Origin: Aliirhizobium smilacinae | GTDB taxonomy: Bacteria; Pseudomonadota; Alphaproteobacteria; Rhizobiales; Rhizobiaceae | Length of the DNA stretch: 64,000 nt | Direction of reading: 5' to 3' | NCBI RefSeq assembly: GCF_006335145.1 | Contig: NZ_VDMN01000001.1 | Coordinates: 744,001-808,000 of the forward strand | In this document: positions 26,249 to 36,633 of the stretch, piece by piece | Layout of the letters: every line of letters starts with the position of its first letter | How positions within the stretch are numbered: position 1 is the stretch's first letter | Position numbers and translations under genes: made by a program | Notes under the pieces: model-generated | What the model saw: the letters and a program-made list of their open reading frames with translations, nothing else | Databases searched by the model: none | Told to the model about the DNA's origin: nothing

Positions 26249-26274
26249 CAAAAAAGCCGGCTTTCGCCGGCTTT
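26249..26274 (-). terminator. Rho-independent terminator of lon
   Basis: Arms AAAGCCGGC (26253-26261) and GCCGGCTTT (26266-26274) around TTTC; the minus strand continues into T6. It begins 37 bases past the lon stop. Confidence 0.9.
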
Positions 26275-26310
26275 CTCCACAATTCAAACTCGGTTTGCCC
26301 GAGGTATCGC

Positions 26311-28731
26311 TTAATGGGCGATGGTCGTAGCGCCGTCTTCGGATCCTTCGACATTGGCAATAACCGGCGTTTCAACCGTGCCATCCCACTCGATCGGTTC
26401 AGGGCGACGCACCAGCGCATGCTTGATCACCTCGCCCATACGGGACACAGGAATGATCTCCATGCCGTTCTTCACATTGTCCGGGATCTCCGCCAGATCC
26501 TTGGCGTTCTCTTCCGGGATCAGAACCACCTTAATGTTACCGCGAAGAGCAGCAAGCAGCTTTTCCTTTAGGCCACCGATCGGCAGGACACGGCCGCGCA
26601 GGGTGATCTCGCCGGTCATGGCAACATCCTTGCGAACCGGGATGCCGGTCATGATTGAGACGATCGCCGTTGCCATGCCGACACCGGCGGACGGACCGTC
26701 CTTCGGGGTCGCACCTTCCGGCACGTGGACGTGAATGTCCGACTTGTCGAAGCGCGGCGGCTCAATGCCGAAATCGACAGCGCGCGAACGGACATAGGAT
26801 GCCGCCGCGGAAATCGATTCCTTCATCACGTCCTTCAGGTTGCCGGTGACGGTCATACGACCCTTGCCGGGCATCATGACGCCTTCGATCGTCAGCAACT
26901 CGCCGCCGACTTCGGTCCAGGCGAGACCGGTGACGACACCGACCTGATCCTCGCCCTCGGCTTCACCGTGACGATAGCGCGGAACGCCGAGGTAATCCGA
27001 AATGTTGGCCGCCGTAACGGCAACCGACTTCGTCTTGCCTTTGATGATCTCGGTCACCGCCTTGCGGGCGAGCTTCATCAATTCACGTTCGAACGAACGA
27101 ACACCGGCTTCGCGCGTGTACTGCTGGCTGATTGCCATCAGAGCATCGTCGGAGACCGAGAATTCGTGCGGCTGCAACGCATGTTCCTTGATCGCCTTCG
27201 GCAGAAGGTGACGTTTGGCGATCTCGCGCTTTTCATCTTCCGTGTAACCGGCGATGCGGATGATCTCCATGCGGTCCATCAGCGGACCCGGAATGTTGAG
27301 CGTGTTCGCCGTGGTGATGAACATCACGTCGGACAGGTCGTATTCGACTTCCAGGTAGTGGTCCATGAAGGTCGAGTTCTGGGCCGGATCAAGGACTTCG
27401 AGCAGAGCAGACGACGGATCGCCGCGGAAATCCGAGCCCATCTTGTCGATCTCGTCGAGCAGGAAGAGCGGGTTGGACTTCTTTGCCTTCTTCATCGACT
27501 GAATGATCTTGCCGGGCATCGAGCCGATATAGGTGCGGCGGTGACCACGGATCTCGGCTTCGTCACGGACGCCGCCGAGCGCCATGCGCACGTATTCGCG
27601 GCCGGTCGCCTTGGCAATCGACTGAGCAAGCGAGGTCTTGCCGACGCCCGGAGGGCCGACGAGGCAGAGGATCGGGCCTTTGATCTTGGTGGCGCGGGCC
27701 TGCACTGCAAGATATTCGACAATGCGTTCCTTGACCTTATCGAGACCGAAATGATCGTTTTCGAGGATCTTTTCAGCGTTGTTGAGGTCGGTCTTGATCT
27801 TCGACTTCTTGCTCCACGGAATACCCAGCAGCCAATCGAGATAGTTGCGCACGACGGTGGCTTCCGCCGACATCGGGCTCATCTGACGCAGCTTCTTCAG
27901 CTCGGCGTCTGCCTTTTCCTTGGCTTCCTTGGAGAGCTTGGTCTTGGAGATGCGCTCTTCCAATTCGGCCATCTCGTCACGGCCTTCGTCGCCGTCGCCG
28001 AGCTCCTTCTGGATCGCCTTCATCTGTTCGTTCAGGTAATATTCGCGCTGGGTCTTTTCCATCTGGCGCTTGACACGCGAGCGGATGCGCTTCTCGACCT
28101 GCAGGACCGAGATTTCGCCTTCCATGAAGCCCAGCGCCTTTTCTAGACGCAGCTTGATGGACACCGTTTCCAGCATTTCCTGCTTTTCGGTGATCTTGAT
28201 CGACAGGTGCGAGGCGACCGTATCGGCCAGCTTCGAGTAATCCTCGATCTGGCTTGCGGCACCGACGACTTCCGGCGAGATCTTCTTGTTGAGCTTCACG
28301 TAGTTCTCGAACTCGGAAACGACCGAGCGAGACAGGGCTTCGACCTCGACAGCATCCTCTTCGGGCTCGTCGAGAATGTCGGCCTTGGCTTCATAGAAGT
28401 CTTCGCGATCGGTATAGGTATCGATCTTGGCACGCGCACGGCCTTCGACCAGAACTTTGACCGTACCGTCGGGCAGCTTGAGGAGCTGCAGGACGTTGGC
28501 GACGGTGCCGACCTTGTAGATCGCATCGGATTCCGGATCGTCGTCGCCGGCATTGATCTGGGTGACGAGCATGATCTGCTTGTCGGAGCCCATGACCTCC
28601 TCAAGTGCGCGGATGGATTTCTCACGTCCGACGAACAGGGGAACGATCATATGCGGGAAGACCACAATGTCGCGCAATGGCAGGACCGGGTAAGTCGCAG
28701 TGCCGGATGCCGCAGACGTTGAACTTGTCAT
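26311..28731 (-). CDS. lon: ATP-dependent protease Lon
   Basis: An 806-residue hexameric AAA+ serine protease of the cytoplasm that degrades misfolded and regulatory proteins. The N-terminal substrate domain begins [13 protein letters not shown], the P-loop GPPGVGKTS includes K365, and the protease dyad is S681 (PKDGPSAG) with K724 (GGLKEKL). ATG 28731 is chosen because AAGGA lies 6 bases upstream; a longer in-frame reading to 28791 lacks that. Its place between clpX and hupB is the standard order. A weak RpoH-like promoter is visible upstream, consistent with the heat-shock control usual for lon. Confidence 0.97.
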   Translation of the reverse strand: MTSSTSAASGTATYPVLPLRDIVVFPHMIVPLFVGREKSIRALEEVMGSDKQIMLVTQINAGDDDPESDAIYKVGTVANVLQLLKLPDGTVKVLVEGRARAKIDTYTDREDFYEAKADILDEPEEDAVEVEALSRSVVSEFENYVKLNKKISPEVVGAASQIEDYSKLADTVASHLSIKITEKQEMLETVSIKLRLEKALGFMEGEISVLQVEKRIRSRVKRQMEKTQREYYLNEQMKAIQKELGDGDEGRDEMAELEERISKTKLSKEAKEKADAELKKLRQMSPMSAEATVVRNYLDWLLGIPWSKKSKIKTDLNNAEKILENDHFGLDKVKERIVEYLAVQARATKIKGPILCLVGPPGVGKTSLAQSIAKATGREYVRMALGGVRDEAEIRGHRRTYIGSMPGKIIQSMKKAKKSNPLFLLDEIDKMGSDFRGDPSSALLEVLDPAQNSTFMDHYLEVEYDLSDVMFITTANTLNIPGPLMDRMEIIRIAGYTEDEKREIAKRHLLPKAIKEHALQPHEFSVSDDALMAISQQYTREAGVRSFERELMKLARKAVTEIIKGKTKSVAVTAANISDYLGVPRYRHGEAEGEDQVGVVTGLAWTEVGGELLTIEGVMMPGKGRMTVTGNLKDVMKESISAAASYVRSRAVDFGIEPPRFDKSDIHVHVPEGATPKDGPSAGVGMATAIVSIMTGIPVRKDVAMTGEITLRGRVLPIGGLKEKLLAALRGNIKVVLIPEENAKDLAEIPDNVKNGMEIIPVSRMGEVIKHALVRRPEPIEWDGTVETPVIANVEGSEDGATTIAH

Positions 28732-29118
28732 CTTGTTTCCTTTCATCGTCCCGTTACCGGGATGGCTTGAGCAAATACCCAAGCACTTCACTCCCGCTCA
28801 AAGTGGAGCTTTCCTAAACGGTTTTCAAGCCTTGCAGGAGCCCGGCCTTTGCCAGTGTGACAGGGATATTACAAAGCGCCCACGCAAACACAACATACCG
28901 AACCGGGATCGACTACAGATGCTTGTCCTGCATGGATATAAACGAAACGAAGCAGCTGATATGCCGATGATCTTCGTGGTTCGTCTCTAAAGCAAGCTGA
29001 ATATCGCGCAACCGTCCGTCCCGGAGATTTTTCGGGTTAGGACAAGTGAAACACAGCTTACCAACGAAAAGAGGCCCCAATGTGGGGGCCTCTTTGAGCT
29101 TGATTGAACTGTCCCGGA
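28732..29118. promoter_or_regulatory. Intergenic region clpX / lon
   Basis: A 387-base gap without a gene. It contains the clpX terminator near 29068-29095 and, on the minus strand, a possible RpoH-type lon promoter: CTTGAA (complement of 28824-28829), 17 bases, then CCACTTT (about 28800-28806), roughly 70 bases before the ATG. The -10 is a poor match, so this is tentative. Confidence 0.35.
29068..29095 (-). terminator. Rho-independent terminator of clpX
   Basis: Arms AAAGAGGCCCC (29068-29078) and GGGGCCTCTTT (29085-29095), 6-base loop, starting 24 bases past the clpX stop. On the minus strand the stem itself ends in TTT; a longer T-run is lacking. Confidence 0.85.
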
Positions 29119-30396
29119 TCAGGCCGAAACGTTGGCTTTCTCGTCCTGGCGATCCGCATAGATGTAGAGCGGGCGGGCATTGCCCTTCACCACGTCGTCT
29201 GAGATCACGACTTCACGAACGCCATCCAGAGCCGGCAGTTCGAACATCGTGTCGAGCAGGATCTTTTCCATGATCGAACGAAGGCCGCGTGCGCCGGTCT
29301 TGCGGATGATCGCACGTTTGGCGATTTCGCGAAGAGCGTCCTCGTGGAAGGTCAATTCCACGTCTTCCATCTCGAACAGGCGCTGATACTGCTTGATCAG
29401 TGCGTTCTTCGGCTCAGACAGAATCTGGATCAGCGCGTCTTCATCCAGGTCTTCGAGCGTTGCCAGAACCGGCAGACGACCGATGAATTCCGGGATCAGA
29501 CCGAACTTGACCAGATCCTCTGGCTCCAGTTCGCGCAGGACTTCGCCGACGCGGCGATCTTCCGGGGACTTGACGGATGCACCGAAACCGATCGAGGTCT
29601 TCTCGCCACGCGCAGAGATGATCTTGTCAAGACCGGCAAAAGCACCGCCGCAGATGAACAGGATGTTCGTCGTGTCGACCTGCAGGAATTCCTGCTGCGG
29701 ATGCTTGCGACCACCCTGAGGCGGAACCGAGGCAACCGTGCCTTCCATGATCTTCAGAAGCGCCTGCTGCACGCCCTCGCCCGACACGTCGCGGGTGATC
29801 GAGGGGTTGTCCGACTTGCGCGAGATCTTGTCGACTTCGTCGATATAGACGATGCCGCGCTGTGCGCGCTCGACATTGTAGTCGGCGGACTGCAGGAGCT
29901 TGAGGATGATGTTTTCGACGTCTTCACCGACGTAACCGGCTTCGGTCAGCGTCGTCGCATCGGCCATGGTGAAGGGAACATCGATGATGCGGGCCAGCGT
30001 CTGGGCAAGATAGGTCTTGCCGCAGCCGGTCGGACCGACGAGCATGATGTTCGACTTCGCGAGCTCGACGTCACCGCCCTTGGAGGCGTGCGCGAGGCGC
30101 TTGTAATGATTGTGAACGGCGACCGACAGGATGCGCTTGGCCTGCTGCTGGCCGATGACATATTCGTCGAGGACCTTGATGATGTCCTGGGGCGTGGGAA
30201 CGCCGTCACGGGACTTGACCATCGAGGTCTTGTTCTCTTCACGGATGATGTCCATGCACAATTCGACGCATTCATCGCAGATGAATACGGTCGGTCCGGC
30301 AATCAGCTTGCGGACCTCGTGCTGGCTCTTTCCGCAGAAGGAGCAGTATAGGGTATTCTTGGAGTCGCCGCCGTTGCCGCTGCTGACTTTGCTCAT
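29119..30396 (-). CDS. clpX: ClpX, ATPase subunit of ClpXP protease
   Basis: A 425-residue AAA+ unfoldase that feeds substrates to ClpP. The N-terminal zinc finger is C18-x2-C21 and C40-x2-C43. The AAA+ core shows [15 protein letters not shown] (Walker A), VYIDEVDKI (Walker B), sensor regions, and the IGF-type ClpP-docking loop (KTSIGFGA). ATG 30396 is chosen because AAGGA lies a few bases upstream and the product begins [13 protein letters not shown], as in other rhizobia. It is downstream of clpP, separated by 278 bases, so it probably has its own promoter in addition to read-through. In alphaproteobacteria ClpXP drives cell-cycle proteolysis. Confidence 0.98.
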   Translation of the reverse strand: MSKVSSGNGGDSKNTLYCSFCGKSQHEVRKLIAGPTVFICDECVELCMDIIREENKTSMVKSRDGVPTPQDIIKVLDEYVIGQQQAKRILSVAVHNHYKRLAHASKGGDVELAKSNIMLVGPTGCGKTYLAQTLARIIDVPFTMADATTLTEAGYVGEDVENIILKLLQSADYNVERAQRGIVYIDEVDKISRKSDNPSITRDVSGEGVQQALLKIMEGTVASVPPQGGRKHPQQEFLQVDTTNILFICGGAFAGLDKIISARGEKTSIGFGASVKSPEDRRVGEVLRELEPEDLVKFGLIPEFIGRLPVLATLEDLDEDALIQILSEPKNALIKQYQRLFEMEDVELTFHEDALREIAKRAIIRKTGARGLRSIMEKILLDTMFELPALDGVREVVISDDVVKGNARPLYIYADRQDEKANVSA

Positions 30397-30674
30397 ATCA
30401 CTTTCCTTCCAGCACTCTGCGCTCACGTAAAGACGGGCGCAGTCCACTCAACCGCTGCCGGCACGTGACACCGACGGGCTTCACGTGCCTGCCCTGCTTC
30501 TGGGGTACTCTACCGGTCCATATACTGGTCCGGCGGCAACGAAACCCTCTGAAACGCATGCTATGTCATAAAAGTTCAACACAGCATTAATAGTTACTAA
30601 TAGCGCTTTCCCAGCGACTTGAAACCCCTTTTTGCTCACAACGGGGTGACAGTCACCGAAAGGCTACACTGCGA

Positions 30675-31307
30675 TCAGCCTTCCGAGCCGCCTTCAAGCT
30701 CCTGACGCGTGGTCAGGATCTTGTCGATGACACCCCATTCCTGGGCTTCGTCGGACGTCATGAAGTGGTCACGGTCGAGGGTCTTTTCAACTTCCTCGAG
30801 CGTGCGGCCGGTATGCTTGACGTAGACTTCGTTCAGGCGGCGCTTCATCTTCAGGATGTCGCGCGCATGGCGCTCGATATCCGAGGCCTGGCCCTGGAAA
30901 CCGCCGGACGGCTGATGCACCATGATGCGGGCATTTGGCGTTGCAAACCGCATGCCCTTTTCACCGGCGCACAGAAGCAGCGAGCCCATGGAGGCAGCCT
31001 GACCGATGCATAGCGTCGAAACGGCAGGCTTGATGAACTGCATCGTGTCGTAGATCGCCATGCCGGCGGTGACGACGCCACCCGGCGAATTGATGTAAAG
31101 CGCGATTTCCTTCTTCGGATTTTCAGCCTCGAGGAAAAGCAGCTGGGCGCAGACGAGCGACGCCATGTGATCTTCCACCGGGCCGGTCAGGAAAATGATG
31201 CGCTCCTTCAACAGGCGCGAATAGATGTCGTAAGAGCGCTCACCGCGATTGGTCTGTTCGACGACCATAGGCACCAGGGCCATTGCGGTATCAACTGGAT
31301 TTTTCAT
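30675..31307 (-). CDS. clpP: ClpP, proteolytic subunit of ClpXP/ClpAP
   Basis: A 210-residue serine protease that forms the tetradecameric chamber of ClpXP and ClpAP. The catalytic triad is S106 ([10 protein letters not shown]), H131 (MVHQPSGG) and an aspartate near 180 (DRDHFMT). AAAGGA lies 5 bases upstream of the ATG. It is the first gene of the clpP-clpX-lon-hupB series. Rhizobia often carry extra clpP paralogues; this one, beside clpX, is the main copy. A CTTGAA-N18-CTATGT element about 70 bases upstream may be an RpoH heat-shock promoter. Confidence 0.97.
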   Translation of the reverse strand: MKNPVDTAMALVPMVVEQTNRGERSYDIYSRLLKERIIFLTGPVEDHMASLVCAQLLFLEAENPKKEIALYINSPGGVVTAGMAIYDTMQFIKPAVSTLCIGQAASMGSLLLCAGEKGMRFATPNARIMVHQPSGGFQGQASDIERHARDILKMKRRLNEVYVKHTGRTLEEVEKTLDRDHFMTSDEAQEWGVIDKILTTRQELEGGSEG

Positions 31308-31671
31308 GTCCGTCCTTTGTCAAATGCCTTGCCGAAGGCAACGTGGCGCCCCGGAATCATTGGAATGGGTCAACCCCTACATAGAGTGTCAATGCCCGGT
31401 ACTTCAAGACGGAGAGCCCGATATCCTTAACTCGCTTTAGATGCACAAGCCTGACCGCATGCGCGCTGTCGCGAATAAACGCTCCGGGCTCAATGATGGT
31501 CCGGCAATAACCACCATCTTTTTCGCCGCCAAGGTAAAGCGGTGGTAAATCACGCACCAAACAAAGCCTCAAGCCAGATATAGCGCCCTGAAAGGTCGTT
31601 TGGCGCAAACTTCACCTTAAACTTTCGGCCTTATACACGCGACGTGCCTGGGTTCGGCAAGGGGTATTGCG
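31308..31671. other. Intergenic region clpP / diguanylate cyclase
   Basis: A 364-base gap between divergent genes. Beyond the candidate clpP promoter at 31379-31408 nothing recognisable was seen; frames inside it have no ribosome site. Confidence 0.4.
31379..31408 (-). promoter_or_regulatory. Candidate RpoH (heat-shock) promoter of clpP
   Basis: Minus strand: CTTGAA (31408-31403), 18-base spacer, CTATGT (31384-31379), about 70 bases before the clpP ATG. The -35 fits the alphaproteobacterial RpoH consensus and the -10 fits partly. A TTGACA inside the spacer could alternatively be part of a housekeeping promoter. Confidence 0.4.
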
Positions 31672-32919
31672 TTGGATATTGTTACGGGTTTCATGATCTG
31701 GGCCGCAGAGGCCAGCACGATCGGTGTTCTTTTGTGGACGCGCTGGTTTTACGAGCGCCAACCGTTTTACTTCACCTGGGGAACAGGTTTTATTTTTCAC
31801 GGCCTCGGCATCGGCATGGTGGCGCTGCGTGGCACATTGCCGGATTTCGTCTCGATCGAGATCGCCAATGTCATGGCGCTCGGCGGCATCGGCCTTTGGG
31901 TCGCCGGAATGATGCAGTTCGATAATCGGCGCGTAGAGCCGCTTGTCGCCATACCGTCGCTGATCTTCGTCGCCGGCATGCTGCTGGAGCCGGTGCGGAC
32001 CAATTTCAGCTATCGCGTCGCCCTCTTTCATGGCGCAGCTTCCGTCGGATATTTGATGTTGATCGCCACCGTTTTATGGGGGGAAAACGGCCGCTCGCAG
32101 ACCCGCCGCGTCTTCGCAACATGTGTCGGCATCCAGGTCTTGTCGAGTATCATCGTTGCAGTCTTTGCGCTGATCAGCCAGCCACAGTCGTTTGCCTCCG
32201 GCAACAATTCCTTCCTGCTGCTTCTGGTTGCCGCCCTTTGCTTCATTGCGGCCATCATGAGCGGCAGCAAACTCATCAGCGAACGCAAGGAAGCCAAGCT
32301 GAAACTGCTTGCAGTCACGGATCCGCTGACCGAGCTTTTGAACCGGCGCGGGCTGATCGAGGAATTCCACAAGTTGAAACGGTCGCATGCCGACGATAGC
32401 GGATTTCTGGCGCTGATCCATCTCGACCTCGACGGCTTCAAACAGATCAACGATATCTACGGCCACCAGGCCGGCGACGAAGTGCTCGTAGCGTTTGGCA
32501 AGATCGGTACGGCCGCACAGCGCGGACGTGGATCTTTCGGACGCATGGGGGGCGAGGAATTCGCCTCGATCATGTATGTCGCCAACATGATCGAAGCCGC
32601 AAGCGTCGCCGAGGCGATCCGCACGACGTTAAAGCGTCAGCCGATCACCGTCGGAGAACATCAGATCCCTGTCACCGTCAGCATCGGTATCGCGCTTGCG
32701 GAAATCGGATCGGCCAATCTCGACACGCTACTCAGCGCTGCAGACCGGGCACTCTATGTCGCCAAGACCAATGGCCGGGACCGCACGGCGATTGGGACGG
32801 AGAATGATGTCTCTATCGTTCCCGCCATCGATCATGCCGATACACCTGACACGCCGGTTCAGGCCAACATGACGCAACAGGTTGCAGCGCTGAGGCGGAT
32901 CGTGGCGATCGGCAAGTAA
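31672..32919 (+). CDS. Membrane-anchored diguanylate cyclase (GGDEF)
   Basis: A 415-residue protein with five to six N-terminal membrane helices (about residues 1-200) resembling a MASE-type sensor, then a GGDEF domain. The active-site signature is GGEEF (293-297), an accepted active variant, and TDPLTELLNRRGL opens the domain. It should make cyclic di-GMP from GTP, promoting the sessile state; no EAL domain is present. TTG at 31672 is used because AAGGGG lies 7 bases upstream; the first ATG is 7 codons later. Cyclic di-GMP is a known activator of rhizobial surface polysaccharides, so a link to the clusters at either end is plausible. Confidence 0.92.
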   Translation: MDIVTGFMIWAAEASTIGVLLWTRWFYERQPFYFTWGTGFIFHGLGIGMVALRGTLPDFVSIEIANVMALGGIGLWVAGMMQFDNRRVEPLVAIPSLIFVAGMLLEPVRTNFSYRVALFHGAASVGYLMLIATVLWGENGRSQTRRVFATCVGIQVLSSIIVAVFALISQPQSFASGNNSFLLLLVAALCFIAAIMSGSKLISERKEAKLKLLAVTDPLTELLNRRGLIEEFHKLKRSHADDSGFLALIHLDLDGFKQINDIYGHQAGDEVLVAFGKIGTAAQRGRGSFGRMGGEEFASIMYVANMIEAASVAEAIRTTLKRQPITVGEHQIPVTVSIGIALAEIGSANLDTLLSAADRALYVAKTNGRDRTAIGTENDVSIVPAIDHADTPDTPVQANMTQQVAALRRIVAIGK

Positions 32920-33022
32920 GCTTCTCGAATGTCGGGAGGCGGCTCCGTTTTTCGTTCCGCCCCCTTGCCTTCCTTTCCCGGATCACCCAATTCCCTTCGA
33001 AACGAAAACGAGAGGGTGGGAC

Positions 33023-34777
33023 ATGGCGAAGAGAGTTTATGGGGCTGTGGTCATCAGCCTGCTATCGATCTCGTCCGCATCTGCGCAGCAGGCATCAGAC
33101 ACGATCGCACCCGAGCTCGCGACAGGCGTGACCAGCGCCAGCCGAGTCGAAGCCCGGGACTTCATGGTCGCGGCAGCCAATCCGCTGGCCGCACAGGCTG
33201 GCCGGGACATTCTGGCCAGCGGCGGCAACGCGATCGATGCCATGGTGGCCGTGCAGGCTGTCCTTGGCCTCGTCGAACCACAGAGTTCCGGCCTCGGTGG
33301 CGGCGCCTTTCTCGTCTATTACGACGCTGCCGCCAAGCGGCTGACGACGTTCGATGCGCGCGAAACCGCACCGATGGACGCGACGCCCAAGCTTTTTCTC
33401 GACGATTCCGGCCAGCCGCTGAAATTCATGGACGCCGTCGTCGGGGGCCGTTCGGTCGGCACGCCTGGTACAGTGCGGCTGCTGGAGGATGTCCAGATAC
33501 GCTACGGCAAGCAAAGCTGGCCGGCACTCTGGAAACCGGCCGCCAAGCTCGCTCGCGAGGGTTTTGCTGTCTCCCCTCGCCTTGCGTCGCTGATTGCTGC
33601 TGAAGGTGATGCGCTGAAGCGATATGAAGGTCCTAGGACCTATTTCTTCGATCAGTCCGGCGCGCCGCTGAAGGCGGGGCATGTTCTGAAAAACGCGGAT
33701 TATGCCGAAACGATCGAGGCGATCGCCACCGGTGGTGCCGATGCCTTCTATCGCGGCCCGATCGCGGAAGACATCGTCAAAACGGTACGCGGCGCCCGCG
33801 ACAACCCGGGCGTCCTGTCCCAGACCGACCTTGCCATCTATCATATCAAGGAAAGGAAGCCCGTCTGCTTCCCTTACCGTGCACTGGACATCTGCGGCAT
33901 GGGACCGCCCTCTTCGGGCGGCATTGCGATCAGCCAGATGTTGGGAATGACGGAGAATTTCGATCTCAAGGCGCTTGGGCCGGAAAATGTCGAAAGCTGG
34001 AGGATTATCGGCGATGCACAGCGGCTGGCATTCGTCGATCGCGAGCGTTACGTCGCGGACACAGATTTCCAGCCGCTGCCGATCAAGGGACTGCTCGACA
34101 AGACCTATCTTGGCGAGCGCGCAAAGCTTCTCGACGGAGACAAGGCGCTTGAGAAGGACGCCGTCAAGGCCGGCGAGCCCGAATGGGATCACGCCATGCT
34201 GCTTGGCAGGGATGCCGCGATCGAATTGCCGTCTACCAGCCATTTCGTCATCGTCGATAAGGAAGGCAACGTTGTCTCGATGACGACGACGATCGAAAAC
34301 GGCTTCGGCTCGCGGCTGATGACACATGGTTTTCTGCTCAACAACGAGCTGACCGATTTTTCCTTCAAGACCCATGACGGTGGGCTTGCCGTCGCCAACC
34401 GCGTCGAGCCGGGCAAACGGCCGCGCTCGTCCATGGCGCCGACGATCGTGATGAAGGACGGCAAGCCGCTGCTGGCCATCGGTTCGCCGGGCGGCAGCCA
34501 GATCATCGGTTATGTGGCGCAGGCACTTATCGCCTATATCGACTGGGGCATGCCGGTCGAACAGATCGTCGCCCAGCCGCATCTGATAAATCGTTTCGGC
34601 ACATACGATATCGAGGCCGGGACGACGGCGGAAAAATTCGCCGAGCCTCTGAAGGCGCTCGGATATGCGGTGAAATCCGGCGACATGAACTCCGGCCTGC
34701 ATGCGATCGAGATCACAGGAAACGGGCTTGTCGGCAGCGCCGATCCCCGCCGCGAGGGCGTTGCTCTCGGCCAGTAA
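33023..34777 (+). CDS. ggt: Gamma-glutamyltransferase (exported)
   Basis: A 584-residue Ntn-hydrolase precursor for the periplasm, with signal peptide MAKRVYGAVVISLLSISSASA. GGT cleaves gamma-glutamyl bonds of glutathione and transfers or hydrolyses the glutamyl group. Self-cleavage should occur before T405 in PSTSHF, the nucleophile of the small subunit; downstream SPGGSQ (substrate binding) and the large-subunit GSGLGGGAF-like motif (SSGLGGGAFLVYY) are present. GAGGGTGGG precedes the ATG. The P450 gene begins 56 bases later in the same direction. Confidence 0.94.
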   Translation: MAKRVYGAVVISLLSISSASAQQASDTIAPELATGVTSASRVEARDFMVAAANPLAAQAGRDILASGGNAIDAMVAVQAVLGLVEPQSSGLGGGAFLVYYDAAAKRLTTFDARETAPMDATPKLFLDDSGQPLKFMDAVVGGRSVGTPGTVRLLEDVQIRYGKQSWPALWKPAAKLAREGFAVSPRLASLIAAEGDALKRYEGPRTYFFDQSGAPLKAGHVLKNADYAETIEAIATGGADAFYRGPIAEDIVKTVRGARDNPGVLSQTDLAIYHIKERKPVCFPYRALDICGMGPPSSGGIAISQMLGMTENFDLKALGPENVESWRIIGDAQRLAFVDRERYVADTDFQPLPIKGLLDKTYLGERAKLLDGDKALEKDAVKAGEPEWDHAMLLGRDAAIELPSTSHFVIVDKEGNVVSMTTTIENGFGSRLMTHGFLLNNELTDFSFKTHDGGLAVANRVEPGKRPRSSMAPTIVMKDGKPLLAIGSPGGSQIIGYVAQALIAYIDWGMPVEQIVAQPHLINRFGTYDIEAGTTAEKFAEPLKALGYAVKSGDMNSGLHAIEITGNGLVGSADPRREGVALGQ

Positions 34778-34833
34778 CCGGAGTTGCCTTATCCCGATTG
34801 CGCAGCGCAGAGCCTTTGCGCTACGCATCGGGA

Positions 34834-36081
34834 ATGACATCGCTCCCCGACTTCCTCCGCATCGACCCCACGACACGCCAGGTCTCGCTCGATGGCCGTG
34901 ATCCTGCTTTTTACAGCGATCCGAACAGGGTCTATTCTGTATTCCACCAGCATTGTCCCACCTTCTACTGGGAAGAGCAGAGGCAGTGGTTCTTTACCGG
35001 TTATGACCGTGTGAATGCGCTTTTGCGCGACCGGCACTTCGGGCGGCAGATCCTGCATGTGGCAAGCCGCGAGGAGCTTGGCATGCCGGAACCGGAAAAG
35101 CATCTTGCCAATTTCGACCTTGCGGAGCGGCATTCGCTGCTGGAGATCGAGCCGCCGGAACACACGCGGCTTCGCACGCTGGTCAACCGTGCCTTCGTGT
35201 CCCGCCATATCGAAAAGCTCAGACCCGAGATTGCAGATCTCGCCGAAAAGCTGATCGACGGGTTCGAGAAAGACGGCAGGACCGAATTGCTCTCGTCCTT
35301 CGCCGACATCATTCCGGTGACGATAATCGCGCGGATGATCGGCATTCCCGACGAGATGGGGCCGCAGTTGCTAAAATGGAGCCACGCCTATGTCGGCATG
35401 TACATGTTTAAGCGTTCGGCAGCGGACGAACATGCCGCCGACCGGGCGGCGAGAGAATTTTCCGACTATGTCAGGACGCTGATTACAGAGCGCCGCAAAA
35501 CGCCGGCGGAAGACCTGCTCAGCCACATGATCCACACCGAGCATAAGGGCCAGCACCTCACCGACGACGAGTTGGTGTCGACGACGATCGTGCTGCTTAA
35601 TGCCGGTCACGAGGCGACGGTGCATCAGATCGGCAACTCGGTTCGGGTCATTCTCGAAAGCGGCCTTTCGCCGGATGCGCTATTTCGCGACGAGGCTGCA
35701 ACACAACGAACGGTGGAGGAAACGCTGCGCATCTGCGCGCCCGTCCACATCTTCCAGCGCTGGGCGCTGGAGGACATCGAAGTCGATAGCGTTTCTTTGA
35801 AACGCGGCGACAAGGTGAGCCTCATCCTCGCCGCGGCCAATCTCGATCCGAAAATGTTTTCCGATCCCTTGCTCTTCAAGCCGGAGCGGAAGGAAGCACA
35901 GAACCTGTCGTTCGGCGCAGGCATCCATTTCTGCATCGGCGCACCGCTCGCCCGGCTGGAACTGAATACGGTGCTGCCGATCCTGTTTCGCCGTCTGCCG
36001 GGCCTGCGGCTTGAGGCAAAGCCGACGGTAAAAGACGTCTATCATTTCCACGGTTTGGAGCGACTTGATCTGTTCTGGTGA
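34834..36081 (+). CDS. Cytochrome P450
   Basis: A 415-residue soluble bacterial P450. The heme loop is FGAGIHFCIGAPLAR with C367 as the iron ligand. The I-helix oxygen-activation motif is AGHEATVH (Thr present), the ExxR pair is in EETLR, and PPEHTRLR is in the expected N-terminal position. ATG 34834 is preferred over TTG 34798 because it gives the usual N-terminus, although GGGA abuts it closely. No ferredoxin or reductase gene is adjacent, so electrons must come from elsewhere. The substrate is unknown; the gene follows ggt but a metabolic link is not established. Confidence 0.92.
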   Translation: MTSLPDFLRIDPTTRQVSLDGRDPAFYSDPNRVYSVFHQHCPTFYWEEQRQWFFTGYDRVNALLRDRHFGRQILHVASREELGMPEPEKHLANFDLAERHSLLEIEPPEHTRLRTLVNRAFVSRHIEKLRPEIADLAEKLIDGFEKDGRTELLSSFADIIPVTIIARMIGIPDEMGPQLLKWSHAYVGMYMFKRSAADEHAADRAAREFSDYVRTLITERRKTPAEDLLSHMIHTEHKGQHLTDDELVSTTIVLLNAGHEATVHQIGNSVRVILESGLSPDALFRDEAATQRTVEETLRICAPVHIFQRWALEDIEVDSVSLKRGDKVSLILAAANLDPKMFSDPLLFKPERKEAQNLSFGAGIHFCIGAPLARLELNTVLPILFRRLPGLRLEAKPTVKDVYHFHGLERLDLFW

Positions 36082-36192
36082 GGAATATTCAGGCACCGAG
36101 CGACAGTACGCCACATCGAAAACACATGGCTCATATGCGATCTGTTCGATTGTTTAGCGAGAACAGTACCTTATAGTACGGCTCAGGGAGGA

Positions 36193-36633
36193 TTGTTGAA
36201 TAGGACCCCTTCCGTGACCAAGCGCAAGACCGCCATTCTCCTGCATAAGAGCCTTCGCGGCAGCCGCCTCGCACAGGTGGCGCTGATCGTGCTTCTGTGG
36301 CTTGCCGGCGAGGCCGTGTCACGCAGCACCGGCATACCTGTCCCTGGCAGCGTACTTGGCCTGTTCGGCCTCCTTTATCTGCTCCTAACCGGCACGATCC
36401 ACCTTTCGACCATGCGGCGTGGCGCATATTTCCTGCTGGCTGATATGTTGCTCTTCTTCATTCCCGCGGTTCTTGCGGTGCTCGACCATTCCGAATTCCT
36501 CGGCCTTGTCGGGCTCAAGGTGCTCGCCGTCATTGTCGCGGGAACGCTGGTCGTCATGTGTGTAACGGCTCTGGCTGTGGATGTCGGTTATCGGCTGATG
36601 CTCCGTCTGGAGAACCGTCATGCCGTCTCCTGA
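36193..36633 (+). CDS. CidA/LrgA-family holin-like membrane protein
   Basis: A 146-residue protein with four hydrophobic helices (about 28-46, 49-67, 79-99 and 105-130) and the LrgA signature GIPVPGSVLGL. The start is TTG at 36193 or 36196 behind GGGAGGA; the nearest ATG is far inside, so the exact start is uncertain. It overlaps the LrgB gene by 14 bases. In Gram-positive bacteria CidA/LrgA-CidB/LrgB pairs affect murein hydrolase activity, lysis and pyruvate transport; in rhizobia the role is unknown. Confidence 0.85.
   Translation: MLNRTPSVTKRKTAILLHKSLRGSRLAQVALIVLLWLAGEAVSRSTGIPVPGSVLGLFGLLYLLLTGTIHLSTMRRGAYFLLADMLLFFIPAVLAVLDHSEFLGLVGLKVLAVIVAGTLVVMCVTALAVDVGYRLMLRLENRHAVS

Noticed and set aside
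32920..33022. Terminator between the diguanylate cyclase and ggt
   Set aside because: GGAGGCGG and CCGCCCCC can pair imperfectly, but the loop is long and no T-run follows.
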